Below are positions 54,921 to 64,000 of a stretch of DNA of 64,000 nt, in pieces. The position numbers and the translations under genes were made by a program. The notes beneath the pieces were generated by a model that was not told where the DNA came from, searched no databases, and was given only the letters and a program-made list of their open reading frames with translations. The stretch is from positions 81,542,968 through 81,606,967 of the forward strand of contig JASWHV010000012.1 in assembly GCA_030760725.1 (NCBI GenBank), read 5' to 3'. This DNA comes from Neostapfia colusana. Its lineage: Eukaryota; Streptophyta; Magnoliopsida; Poales; Poaceae. The first letter of the stretch is position 1. Each line of letters starts with the position of its first letter.

Positions 54921-57900
54921 TGATGCAGACATCGCTACCGTTGATATAACCACAACACCAGCCCATTCACCACTCTCAGCTAATCAAGGTCCAATGACAC
55001 GCGCTCGTGCACGTCAACTTAATTATCAGGTGAATTCATTCCTGGCTGTTCAAAGTAATTATCCTTCAAATGGGGACCTATTAAAGCCTTGTGATGACCT
55101 TGTTATTATTAGGTGCTTGGGAATTGATCCAGCTAGGAGGGATGGAGGAATTAATGCAATAAACGCTGCTCCACCCGAGGAGAAATCTTGAGGCTGGGGC
55201 CATGTAATAAAGAGATATTTAGACAAATAAGAAAAAGAATAAGGGAAATCTCGTCCAACTTTGCTGCTGGACGAAATCCCCTCTTTCTTTCCCCATTTAA
55301 AGATAGATGTGCTATAATAAGGAAAGAAATAGAGGAAATCATATCCTGCCTTGCTGCTGGATGGGTTTCTCTCTTTCTTTCCCTATTAAATGGTAGTCTA
55401 TCACAGAAAAAGGAAGAGAATAAGGGAGATCACGTCCTACCTTTGTTGCTGGACGAATTTCCCTCTTCCCTCCCCTATTTAAGTAGTCCAGGAGCTCCTT
55501 GACAGGGCGGGTTTTGTTTTCTGTAAGTTTAGCCATTGCTACTTCCTTGTAACGCAAATGTCGACGAGACCTTCCGATTACTTGAATCAGAACCCCAACT
55601 TTTTCACACTCGTGAGTGTTTGCTTGTTATCTTGTTCTTGCTTGTTCTTCGATTGCTTGCAGGTTCAAGGCTGTTCTTGGCACGGCAAGTACAGCAACAA
55701 CAAGAGCCGGTGTAACTATCGCTAAGGTGCAGCATCCTTGTGGTTGTTGTAGTCGGGTAGCACAACGTCGACCTCCACCCAAATTGTAGTTACCAGGAGA
55801 CGGTGTAACTGTCGCTCAAGGTGCCACACCATTCTGGTTGTGGTAGTCGGGCAGCCAGCTCCACCAAATTCGTTCATTACCAACATCTCTCATCGAAAGA
55901 TAGGGCGTCCCCCGTACCCTTTGGGTTCATCAAGTGGTATCAGATTTCAGATTGCTCGGTGAGAGATTTCTTTCTCTTTGTTCTTCATTTACCTACAGTC
56001 CACTTTTGCCTACAAAAGTTCGCTCTAAAAAAATCCTAAAAACACTTTGAGCCTTTTGCTTGGCTACTTAGCTCTCGACTTGTTGAATTCACGGTTGCCT
56101 TTTTGTGTCAAGTTGCTGGTCCTAAGTTTTTCACCGCTAGAGTTTTGAGTTCGTGCCACTTTGTTCTCAGTCCATTTCCATTATCTACCCAAAGTTGAGA
56201 AAAAAAGGCAAGTGCAAAAGAAAAGCTGCACGGATCAGCAAGAAAAAGGCACGTGCAAAAAGAAAAGCCGCACTGATTACAATCACAAAAAAAAGTTTCT
56301 AAGTACAAAAAAAGAGAGACAATTTGTGTAACATTTGTTTCATGTTTTGAAGTTCAACTTGCTGTTTTCAACATTGTTGAAACACAACGGATCGGGCTGT
56401 TTGAACTTCCCTACCATAGTAATCCAACGTCACGTGGAGTTACGGCTCACGTCTCTAGTAAGGTTTAAGATAGGACCAGCACAATACCATCGTGGAACGT
56501 TTATTCAACTTGTTGTGACTAATGTGGTACTAGCTGTTCCTTTACACAAATTGTGTCTAGGAGCCACCTACAGCTCCACAAAATTGTCTACGACACCATA
56601 AGGTTGTGCTGGCAGCCACTGTTTGTTATTGTTCTTGCTGATTGCCGGCGCCTCCTGCATCGCATGGTAAGAACTTGTAAGACCTTGATTTCTTGCTAGT
56701 AAGGAATTGTGCTGTCCTACCACCTCTTAGCAACTGTTAGGATTAATCTGCTTGCTGTTGTATTTCCTTTCTATACTAACCATGTCAGCTGATGCGAATA
56801 GACATATCCACATTCACCACGTACGAGGGCATCATTCAGCATTTCGAATGCCAAGTAAAGCTACACACAGATGCTCTCAATGAGGATATTCAAGTCACCA
56901 ATGAACGCATTGGTCAATTAGAGTCGACGCAGATTTGCACCAACACCAAACTGACCACATTAGAAAGCACTGCTGGGGCTATTAACACTTCTCTTGCAGC
57001 AATCATTGAGCGATTGGAGAGGATGGAACAGGTTGGACGCGAAGAGAGGCAAAGACGTGTTGATGACAGCCACGACTCCGTTGGCAGTGCTGCAAGATAT
57101 GACGAGGCGGAGTATTCGGCGGATACCGAGCTTGATGATGGACCTTTCAGGTATCGATGGCAGCCACGTCGCGACCATCGTGGTATGGGTGGTCGAGCTC
57201 AACGACGCGAGGTACGTGACAATGACGATTCCCTACGCAGCATTAAATTCTCCATACCACCTTTTGATGGTAAATATGATCCGGATGCATATCTGTCTTG
57301 GGAATTGTCAGTAGATCAAAATTTTGCATGCCATGATTTCCCTGATGATAAAAAGGTTAGAGCTGCCACTAGTGAATTCACTGACTTTGCTTCTGTTTGG
57401 TGGCATGAATATCAAACTAAAAATCCAGCTACCGTACCACAAACTTGGAATGCTTTGAAACGAATCATGCGTCGTCGTTTTGTTCCTTCCTATCATGCTC
57501 GTAACCTGTTGCATAAATTACAACAACTTAGGCAAGGCAACAAATCTGTTAAGGAATACTATCAAGAACTTTAAATAGGCATGATGCGTTGTGGCCTAGT
57601 TGAAAATGAAGAGGCTGCAATGGCTAGGTTTATGGGTGGTTTAACAAGAGAAATTCAGGACATATTGGCTTATAAGGAATACACTAACGTCACTCGATTA
57701 TTCCATCTTGCTTGTAAGGCTGAAAGAGAAGTGCAGGGACGACGTACAAGAACTAACATTTCTGCAGGTCGAACTACCTCATGGTAGTTTTGCTCAAGTG
57801 CTGCTGGTACTAAGCATGATTCTCCAGACGATGCTTCCAATGGGTTGCCCAGGACTACATCAAAATCAGCACCTTCGCGTGCAATCGAGACAACAAAAGG

Positions 57901-57926
57901 ATCCACCCAAGTTGCAGCCAACACTT
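54921..57926 (+). mobile_element. C4: CRM-like 5' LTR, leader and partial gag, cut by D5
   Basis: 5' LTR 54921-55932 (1012 bp, starts TGATGCAGACATCGC), PBS at 55935, leader, gag to 57926 where D5 begins. The preceding pentamer ACTTC (54916-54920) should be its target duplication; the other end is outside the window. Confidence 0.88.
56782..57926 (+). pseudogene. gag remnant of C4
   Basis: Start codon at 56782 as in C2, with two 1-nt deletions near 56800 and 56828, then an open frame matching C2 gag (SWELSVDQNFACHDFPDD, WWHEYQTKNPAT). TAA at 57572-57574 replaces a CAA and TAG at 57785-57787 replaces a CAG of C2. It ends 15 bases before the region that would encode the zinc knuckle spacer, at the D5 insertion. 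Confidence 0.88.
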
Positions 57927-60900
57927 TGTAACACCCCAAAATTTTTAGTCAAGACTCAAATTTTGATTTAGAACCATAAACCATGTTCAGAGGGAAATTT
58001 AGAAATTTTTGGACGTGTTGCATGTTTTGCAAAAACTCAAATTCAAACTGGAATTCAAATTATACTCAAAAACAGAAAAGAAAATGAAAAAGAAAAAGGA
58101 AAACCGGAAAAAAACTGGCCAGTGGGCCGAAACCCCAGCCGGCCCAGCAAACCCCCCCCCCGCGCCAGCCCGCCCCCGCGCGCGCCGCGCTGCCCCTCGC
58201 TGACGGATGGGACCCACCTGTCATCCCTAACCCGAGCCCCGCGACCCCAGACTTCTTTCCCCGCGCGCGCGCTCGATCTTAACCGATTGGAAACTCGTTC
58301 CCGCAGCCGAATTCCGGTCCCAGCGGACTCCAACTCGATCACAACAGACCCACCGCCCTCCCCCGGCTATAAAAACCACCGATCCGATCAGTTTTCCTCA
58401 CGCGATCGCCGATTTTCACTCCGGTGAGCACCGAGACTTCGCCGGTGAATTCTGGCCGATCTATGTTCGGAAACTCTGATCTAACTCACTGGTTTTGATC
58501 CACCGCCTCCGGGGAACTTTGCAGGTGCAGAAAACCCGAAGACTTACGGTGTAAACTCAGCGCCGACGAGCTTCGCCGTGGTTTTGCCTCGGACCTCGCC
58601 GCCGAGCACTTTCCAGGACCCCCGAGCTCGAGAAAACCCCCGAGGTGAGATCCCTGACCTCCCCTCTACCGATCTAGGCCATAAGATCACAGTTCTAGGC
58701 AGAATTCTCGAGGATCCGAAAGTTTCCGGCGAGATCGCCGCTTCCCGCCGCCGTGCGCCGCCGGCAGCGCCGGCCGCTCTCGATCAGAGCGACGTGGCCG
58801 CTTGTGCGCCGTTTATTTTAAATCGCACGGTAGACTTTAAATCCCCGCGTACCGGTTCGATGTTATAATCTCAGCCGTCGGTTTAGAATCGGACGGTCCA
58901 CGTCGACCCCGCGTTATAAAGGCTGGAATTCTTACGTGCTACCCCCTGGGGTTCTCTGGAATTGAGAGCTAGCCCCGGAAACTTCAGATCTAGCCCCTGG
59001 AACTCCAGAAAATCATGTAAATCCGTTTAAAAATCAGTTTTAACCCCTGGACTTAATAGAAATTAGGAAAAACACCTCTGTTAAGTGTAGATAGACCCCT
59101 GGAAATTATGAACATAATATTATAGACCTGTAATGGGGTGAATTCATTATTTTAGCCTTGTTTAGTATTTAGTTTAGAAAATTGAATATGTAACTAGTGT
59201 TTAAAAATTAAAAGGGGGACAAACATAATTGTCAAAATTAATTAAAAAACTTTCTCAGTACTTAGAAAACTTTGGAGTGAGATAAAAATATATTTTTGGG
59301 CTGAAATAAATCTGTTTTATCTATTATTCACATTTATTAGTATAGGGACACATTTTTAAGTAAAGAATAGTTATAGAAAAATAGGGAAAATAATTATGAA
59401 ATGGTCTACATCATAAGCCAAGGTCAAAATATGATTTTAAATTATTTAGGACCAGAAGCTAATCTGTTTAGGTGATGTGTATTACTAATTTAATAATAAA
59501 ATACACAATTATGCATAGGAATATAAATCTGAAAATATAGCAACTAGTAAATGATAAATGGAGTTTCTAAAATACAAAGAATTCAGTTTAGGGTTGATAG
59601 AAGTTATGAAAGCACATATGGGGAAGAATAATACTTTTCATACACACTTTGTAGTAAAAAGGTGAAGTAGTTGAATATAATGAATTTATTGGAAACCCAT
59701 ATAAATAGTATGTAAGTATAAAGGTGGACACAAAAGTAGGAATCATATACACATGGTTAAAAGTGCATGCAAGCCACAACTCAACACACATAAAGTAACC
59801 ACAACACATATAAGGGTGAATGAATTTCATAAATATGAAATGTGTGGTTTGTATGAAGTAGAAGTGTGAACTATGTCTTATGATTGTTGTTTTTCTTTTG
59901 CTATGTGTGATGGTATGAAGTAGAACCTGCTCAAGAGCAAGTTAACCCTTTTCAAGATCAGGACTACCAATTTCAAGAGCAGCAAGAAGGAGACAAGTGT
60001 CCTTGACCACTTTGATCCTATGCTAGGATGTGTAGATAGAATTATTTGCATTGTCAAGATAATTATGAAACCCATGCTAGAAAGTTTCCCTAGAATTGCA
60101 TTACCTTGTTTCCTTGAAGCTTGGGTTGGGATTTATTTTGTCATGTCATTTATTTACATGCATTTGCTTAGCCATGCTTAGAATGGGATATTTGGGAAAT
60201 GAGATCATCAGTTTATATTACCATACTCTTGAATGAGTTATTGGGAGTTATGTAGAGGTAGGGATCAAGGCAAGTTGGATGTTTTGGTTGTGTGCTGGGT
60301 GCACGAGACTTGGGTTTGTGTTTAGTACTTGCCTGGATCCTAAGGACCGGTTCATGGAGCATGTAACCCGGCTTTACAGTGCCAACCACATGCTGAGATG
60401 GGGCAGCTTAGCCAATTAATTAGGTGTATCCCCGGCGTAGTATGGGTGTGTTGGATGGTGCGGGGAATAGGTGTCAGCTGGACTACCATATGAACCGCAA
60501 GGCTCAAGAGGGGGCCACTGCAGCGGGGTTGGAGCCTCTTGTATGTTGTTAGGGGTGAAACCTCAGTGGGCCCACGCTCGTCGGGAATCCCTTTGTAAAG
60601 GCTTTGTAGTGATCTCCTGGCTGCACACCTGGGAAGTTTGAATGTGGAACGTAGCCACTGGCATAATGGAGGTTCTTTTAGTCCACCCGGCAACGGGGGA
60701 TGAAATCACTACTTGTGGGTACAGTGGTACAAACTCTGCAGAGTTAAAACTGTCTTGACAGCCGTGCTCACGGTTAAGAGCGGCCTGGACTTATTCATGA
60801 TTAGAGGATTGATGGTTGTGGATGTTAAGCGGGGAGCTTAACATTGGAAATGATGTTATGGTTATTTGGTTATGATGATGGGATGGGAGATTGGGACCAT

Positions 60901-61387
60901 TTCACCTGTGTAGTAATGTAGGTGCTTAATAAGCTAAGGTGATAGGTATTAATTGCGTAGTGCTTTAACCATGAGTTCAACCTCTCCTTGTTCTAGCCAT
61001 GCATGATATAATCTTTCCACACTTGCTGAGTATCATTGGTACTCAACCTTGCATATTTGTTGGTTTATATTGCTGCTCAGGTCAAGATAATGAGGTGGTG
61101 TATAATGACCAAGATTTTGGACCCGAGGAAGATTTTTAGGTTCATGAAGACCCCCGGGCAACGCCTGTGATGGAGCCCTAAAGAATAATATTCCGCTGCT
61201 AGTTTATTTACTTGTGATGAACTTATTATTGTCCATCGAGACATTTACTATGTAAGACTTACTTATATTCGACACCTGACTTGTAATAAATGATGCTTCA
61301 CTATTTGTCATCACATGTATGAGAAAATGATCCTGGCATACATGTGATATTCACTTGGTTGTTTCTTCAGAAAAACCGGGTGTGACA
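57927..61387 (+). repeat. 5' LTR of D5, 3.46 kb
   Basis: TGTAACACCCC to CGGGTGTGACA, ends being an imperfect inverted repeat. A GC-rich segment (58130-58850) with the TATA box is followed by an AT-rich segment (58960-60300). The U5 side (60990-61090, CTTGCTGAGTATCATTGGTACTC) resembles the D1/D6 LTR ends. AATAAA at 61281-61287 region (TGTAATAAATGATG) is a poly(A) candidate. No gene supported inside. Confidence 0.88.
58368..58375 (+). promoter_or_regulatory. TATA box of the D5 LTR
   Basis: TATAAAAA in CCCCGGCTATAAAAACCACC, directly after a C-rich stretch; start of transcription expected near 58400. Confidence 0.7.
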
Positions 61388-61391
61388 GAGG

Positions 61392-61404
61392 TGGTATCAG
61401 AGCC
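61392..61404 (+). other. Primer binding site of D5 (initiator Met tRNA)
   Basis: TGGTATCAGAGCC, four bases after the LTR; the standard complement of the 3' end of plant initiator-Met tRNA. Confidence 0.95.
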
Positions 61405-61603
61405 AAGGTTGCCCGTAGGAACGTGGATCTAGGTAGAAATGGACGTATTTAAGGTCCCTATTTTCTTAAAAACTATTTTCCAAAGTGTGGGTGGAAAAGT
61501 GTTATTAAAGGAGTCATTTTCTTCATCTTACCCCAACTTTCATTCAAAATAGGATTTTTGTTTGAGAATTTATCTAACTTAATTTTAAATTCTTTTGTTT
61601 TAG
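61405..61603 (+). other. Leader of D5 before the extra ORF
   Basis: About 200 bp, T-rich at the end; TTCTTTTGTTTTAG directly before the ATG at 61604 looks like a 3' splice site. Confidence 0.55.
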
Positions 61604-62383
61604 ATGGTTCGCATGATCCGCACCGCTCGTAAGTCCACAGGAGGGAGAGTTCCCGTAGTTGCCCTTGCCGAAAGAGAGGAGAGTCGTCCAGTGACGTACC
61701 TTTCCTACGGTTTGGCAGTAGGAGACTTGTTGCGCCGTCTTCGACGTATGCTCGAAGCCGCCGGCAATACGGGCAAGCTCATCATCCACTATAACTCCAC
61801 CAGGACCATCCGTGAGAAGAGGAAAGAATGGAGTTCGGAGATGAGGATTATACACGAGAATCAGCTGCTGAAGATCCACCATTCTCCAGCTTGCCGAGCA
61901 ACACAAGTTGACGCGGAGAGAGATGTCACCTGGGAGGCCATCACCTGCCAGAGTCACATCTATCGTCGCCACTTGGACAAAACTGAGTACATGTATGTCC
62001 TCCAACGTGAGAGTGGTACCACGGAGTACAAGTACCCACCGGTGCAGCAAGGGACTTCCCATGAGCACATGGACTTGTGCTTGGAGGATGCTGCTATGCT
62101 CAGCACTCGACTGCAGGAGTGTCAACAAGAGCTTCAGGATGTCCGAGACACCCTGAAGGAAACGGAGGCGTTGCTGCGAGCTTGTTTAAAGGCGAGAGAA
62201 AGAGGAGATGGGAATGAACTGTGTGTCACCGTGAGTGATCCATGGACTCCTGACTCCCCGGATCGCCGAGCGATCAGGCGTCGTCGCACTTCTCCACCAG
62301 CAGCCTCCCCACCCAAAGCAGAGTCAGAAGGTAGCCGAAATGAGGAGGAGGATCCTGAGGAGCCAGCTCAAGAGGACGAGTAG
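61604..62383 (+). CDS. Extra ORF between PBS and gag with a histone H3 tail-like N-terminus (259 aa)
   Basis: ATG at 61604, stop TAG at 62381-62383, no interruptions. Residues 1-22 align without gaps to the N-terminus of histone H3: shared are M1, R3, T7 through G14 (TARKSTGG), P17, L21 and A22, 13 of 22 positions counting the initiator Met. Equivalents of H3 R8, K9 and S10 are kept; K4, K14 and K18 are not (I, R, V). Residues about 23-150 match no family I know. Residues about 155-195 are predicted by eye as coiled coil (LSTRLQECQQELQDVRDTL). Then come a basic patch RRAIRRRR (about 220-227, NLS-like) and an acidic Ser/Pro tail ending EEDPEEPAQEDE. The protein is therefore likely nuclear, role unknown. 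It is in a different frame from gag and separated by 301 bp, so it is not the gag N-terminus. A chance match in the tail is unlikely but not excluded. Confidence 0.75.
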   Translation: MVRMIRTARKSTGGRVPVVALAEREESRPVTYLSYGLAVGDLLRRLRRMLEAAGNTGKLIIHYNSTRTIREKRKEWSSEMRIIHENQLLKIHHSPACRATQVDAERDVTWEAITCQSHIYRRHLDKTEYMYVLQRESGTTEYKYPPVQQGTSHEHMDLCLEDAAMLSTRLQECQQELQDVRDTLKETEALLRACLKARERGDGNELCVTVSDPWTPDSPDRRAIRRRRTSPPAASPPKAESEGSRNEEEDPEEPAQEDE

Positions 62384-62684
62384 TGTAGAATCTTTCCCTT
62401 AGCTAGCAAGAGGTCGAGTAGTCGAGTCGTTACGTAGTTAATGGTGTGATAATGCTTGGTGTGTGACGTGAGTTGTGGAAGCCATGGGCAATTGTCCACA
62501 GCCTCGTCTTCAGATTGTTTTGCTTTGGTGGGTGAACCCACAGGAAATAATAGTGCATTTATTTGGTGTGAGATATAAACCCTCGTAAAGTGTTAACAAA
62601 GCCTCAACACCTTAAAGTACCAACAAATGAAAGTAGTAAGATGATACTAAATGGTATCAAATTAACATTTGTTGATTCTGCCAG
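62384..62684 (+). other. Spacer between the extra ORF and gag of D5
   Basis: 301 bp, no supported gene. It ends TTGATTCTGCCAG directly before the gag ATG, again resembling a 3' splice site. Confidence 0.5.
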
Positions 62685-64000
62685 ATGGCCGGAAGAGGAA
62701 AGGGACGTGCTGCCAACCCCGCCAACAACAATGATGAGGCATGCAACCCTCATCTTTCTGAAGGCCAGGACCGGGGTGGTCGCCGTGAAAAAGTTGATCC
62801 TCTCCACCAAATGCTGGAGAATCAAAATCAGCTTATCCAGAACTTGACTCAAGTGGTGGCCAACTTGCATCAAGTTCCACCTCCACAAGCTGCACCACGC
62901 CAACCAAGATTGAGTGAGTTTCTAGGAAATCAACCTCCAAAGTTTGCAAGTGCTGCTGAACCTCTGGAGGCAGATGATTGGCTGAAGACCATTGAAAGTA
63001 AGATGAGGATAATACAATGCCAAGGGTATGAGAGGGTGCTGTTTGCCTCTCATCAATTGAATGGACCTGCTGCTGATTGGTGGACCGCCTACGTGGCCGC
63101 CCATCATGACCCTGAGAACATCACTTGGGAAGAGTTCAAGCGTAGCTTCCGCAACCACTACATCCCAAGAGGTGAACTCAAAAACAAAAGGAAGGAGTTT
63201 TTGGGATTGCAGCAGGGAAACATGACTGTGAGGGAATACCTCACTAAATTTACTCAACTATCCCGTTATGCCCCACGGGACATAGAGACTGATGAGCAGA
63301 AACAAGATTGCTTCGTGGAAGGACTTACCGCCGAGATGCAGTGTGCAATGTCCTCCAATAAGTATGAAAGCTTTCAAAAGATGGTGGACAGAGCATTTGT
63401 GGTGGAAAGGAAGCTAAAGGCCCTGGAAAATGAGAATAAGAGGAAGGCGGGGTGGTCACATCAAGCCTCAGGGAGCAACACCCGCCCACGTATGATGCAG
63501 CAACCTACGGGGCAGATGAGCCGTGCTGCGGTACCCTATTCAGCACCAAGAGGGTACAACCCAAACTACAGGCCACCCGCAGCACCAGCACAGCCGCCAC
63601 GTCAGTTTGTGCAGCAGCCTCGCCCCGCATATCCACCTCGACCAGCAGTGCAAGGACCCCCGAACCAACCCCAAGACAACAAAGGCCAAGCACCTAAGGT
63701 TGGGGTGCAATGTTTCAGCTGTGGTGAAGTGGGGCACTACGCCCATAAATGCCCGAAGAAGAAGCCTGCGCTGCCACAACAGCAGAATGTAGTGAGAGGA
63801 CGGGTGAACCACGTCACCATGGAGGAAGCACAAGAGGCACCCGACGTGATAGTTGGTAAGTTTCCTGCCAATTTACACCTTGCAACTCTGCTGTTTGATT
63901 CTGGTGCTACCCACTCGTTCATTGCTCAAGGGTTTGTTAAGAAGCATGACCTAGCAACCACACAAATGAACCATATGTTAGCCGTAAACTCTCCAGGTGG
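62685..64000 (+). CDS. gag-protease of D5 (partial, open to window end)
   Basis: ATG 62685 (MAGRGKGRAANPANNN), 438 codons without a stop. Gln/Asn-rich helix (QNQLIQNLTQVVANLH, residues about 49-65), gag core (EADDWLKTIESKMRIIQCQG, GPAADWWTAYVAAH, ITWEEFKRSFRNHYIPRG, FTQLSRYAPRDI), a Pro/Gln-rich linker, zinc knuckle CFSCGEVGHYAHKC (CX2CX4HX4C, about 63715-63756), then the aspartic protease LLFDSGATHSFIA (63891-63929). The order gag, knuckle, DSGATHSF protease is standard for Del/Tekay. Capsid assembly and RNA packaging would occur in the cytoplasm. The start choice rests on homology with D1/D2 and the acceptor-like AG immediately before it. Confidence 0.92.
   Translation, partial: MAGRGKGRAANPANNNDEACNPHLSEGQDRGGRREKVDPLHQMLENQNQLIQNLTQVVANLHQVPPPQAAPRQPRLSEFLGNQPPKFASAAEPLEADDWLKTIESKMRIIQCQGYERVLFASHQLNGPAADWWTAYVAAHHDPENITWEEFKRSFRNHYIPRGELKNKRKEFLGLQQGNMTVREYLTKFTQLSRYAPRDIETDEQKQDCFVEGLTAEMQCAMSSNKYESFQKMVDRAFVVERKLKALENENKRKAGWSHQASGSNTRPRMMQQPTGQMSRAAVPYSAPRGYNPNYRPPAAPAQPPRQFVQQPRPAYPPRPAVQGPPNQPQDNKGQAPKVGVQCFSCGEVGHYAHKCPKKKPALPQQQNVVRGRVNHVTMEEAQEAPDVIVGKFPANLHLATLLFDSGATHSFIAQGFVKKHDLATTQMNHMLAVNSPG

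Larger units (their letters stand above)
57927..64000 (+). mobile_element. D5: Del/Tekay-like element, 5' part, apparently intact
   Basis: 5' LTR of 3461 bp, initiator-Met PBS, an extra ORF, then gag-protease open to the window end. No stops or frameshifts seen in the coding parts. It interrupts C4 gag after CACTT (57922-57926). It is the last insertion in the chain D3, D4, A5, C3, C4, D5. Confidence 0.9.

Noticed and set aside
58130..58850. GC- and CpG-rich stretch with TATA, considered as a host gene promoter
   Set aside because: Lies wholly inside the D5 LTR, whose ends and PBS are clear; no host exon follows.
61392..61404. tRNA-like sequence
   Set aside because: Only the complement of a tRNA 3' end, i.e. 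a primer site; no cloverleaf around it. No tRNA gene was seen elsewhere.

Overview
The window is plant nuclear DNA, most likely from a grass, and it is made almost entirely of LTR retrotransposons nested in one another. I found no host gene, tRNA, rRNA or CRISPR array. The grass assignment rests on three Ty3/gypsy lineages that are typical of Poaceae. Family A is Tat-clade, RIRE2/Grande-like: GC-rich 1.1 kb LTRs (TGTCGGTACC...CTTCGACA) and an antisense extra ORF beside the 3' LTR. Family C is CRM/CRR-like chromovirus: 1.0 kb LTRs (TGATGCGGAC...GGGTTCATCA) that overlap the end of pol. Family D is Del/Tekay-like: LTRs of about 3.3-3.5 kb and an initiator-Met-tRNA primer site. Several CRM-like copies so close together suggest pericentromeric DNA, but that is inference.

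Left part, 1-13920: five family A elements, all on the + strand, inserted into each other. A2 (594-6684, target duplication TCCCC) is complete at both ends and sits in the antisense ORF of A1 (1-593 and 6685-8412). A1 sits in the internal region of A3 (8413-11481). A3 sits in the LTR of A0 (remainder 11482-12079), and A0 in the internal region of A4 (12080-13920). A4 in turn interrupts the 3' LTR of D1.

Middle, 13921-33298: D1 (13921-20151, minus strand) keeps only gag and the last codons of pol. It is followed by D-type LTR ends D6 and D7 (20152-21075) and the gag remnant of D2 (21080-22017 and 30467-30615). D2 is split by a complete minus-strand CRM-like element, C1 (22018-30461, target duplication GGGTG). 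C1 carries a family A LTR inside its reverse-transcriptase region. Then come a minus-strand D LTR (D3, 30622-31900) and a plus-strand D LTR (D4, 31901-33298).

Right part, 33299-64000: A5 (minus strand, LTR at 33299-34398) is the host for everything that follows. It contains A6 (37228-44205, target duplication GGGGT), C2 (44559-52960, itself carrying a 5'-truncated LINE at 46137-46894) and C3 (53508-54920). C3 is interrupted by C4 (54921-57926), and C4's gag by D5 (57927 to the window end). D5 is the youngest-looking and best preserved element: its gag-protease frame is open to the end of the window.

How the parts work: gag genes encode capsid-nucleocapsid; pol encodes protease, reverse transcriptase, RNase H and integrase; LTRs carry promoters (TATA boxes located); PBS and PPT prime reverse transcription. 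Except for D5, every gag-pol copy is broken by stops, frameshifts or large deletions. The most striking item is a 259-codon ORF (61604-62383) between D5's PBS and gag. Its first 22 residues align without gaps to the N-terminal tail of histone H3, with an intact TARKSTGG (K9/S10) core, and it ends in a coiled coil, a basic stretch and an acidic tail. Other items worth attention are CACGTG-rich repeat arrays shared by the unrelated A and D LTRs, triple hairpins in the CRM-like LTR, an inverted antisense promoter segment in A4, and a solo LTR with no target duplication.
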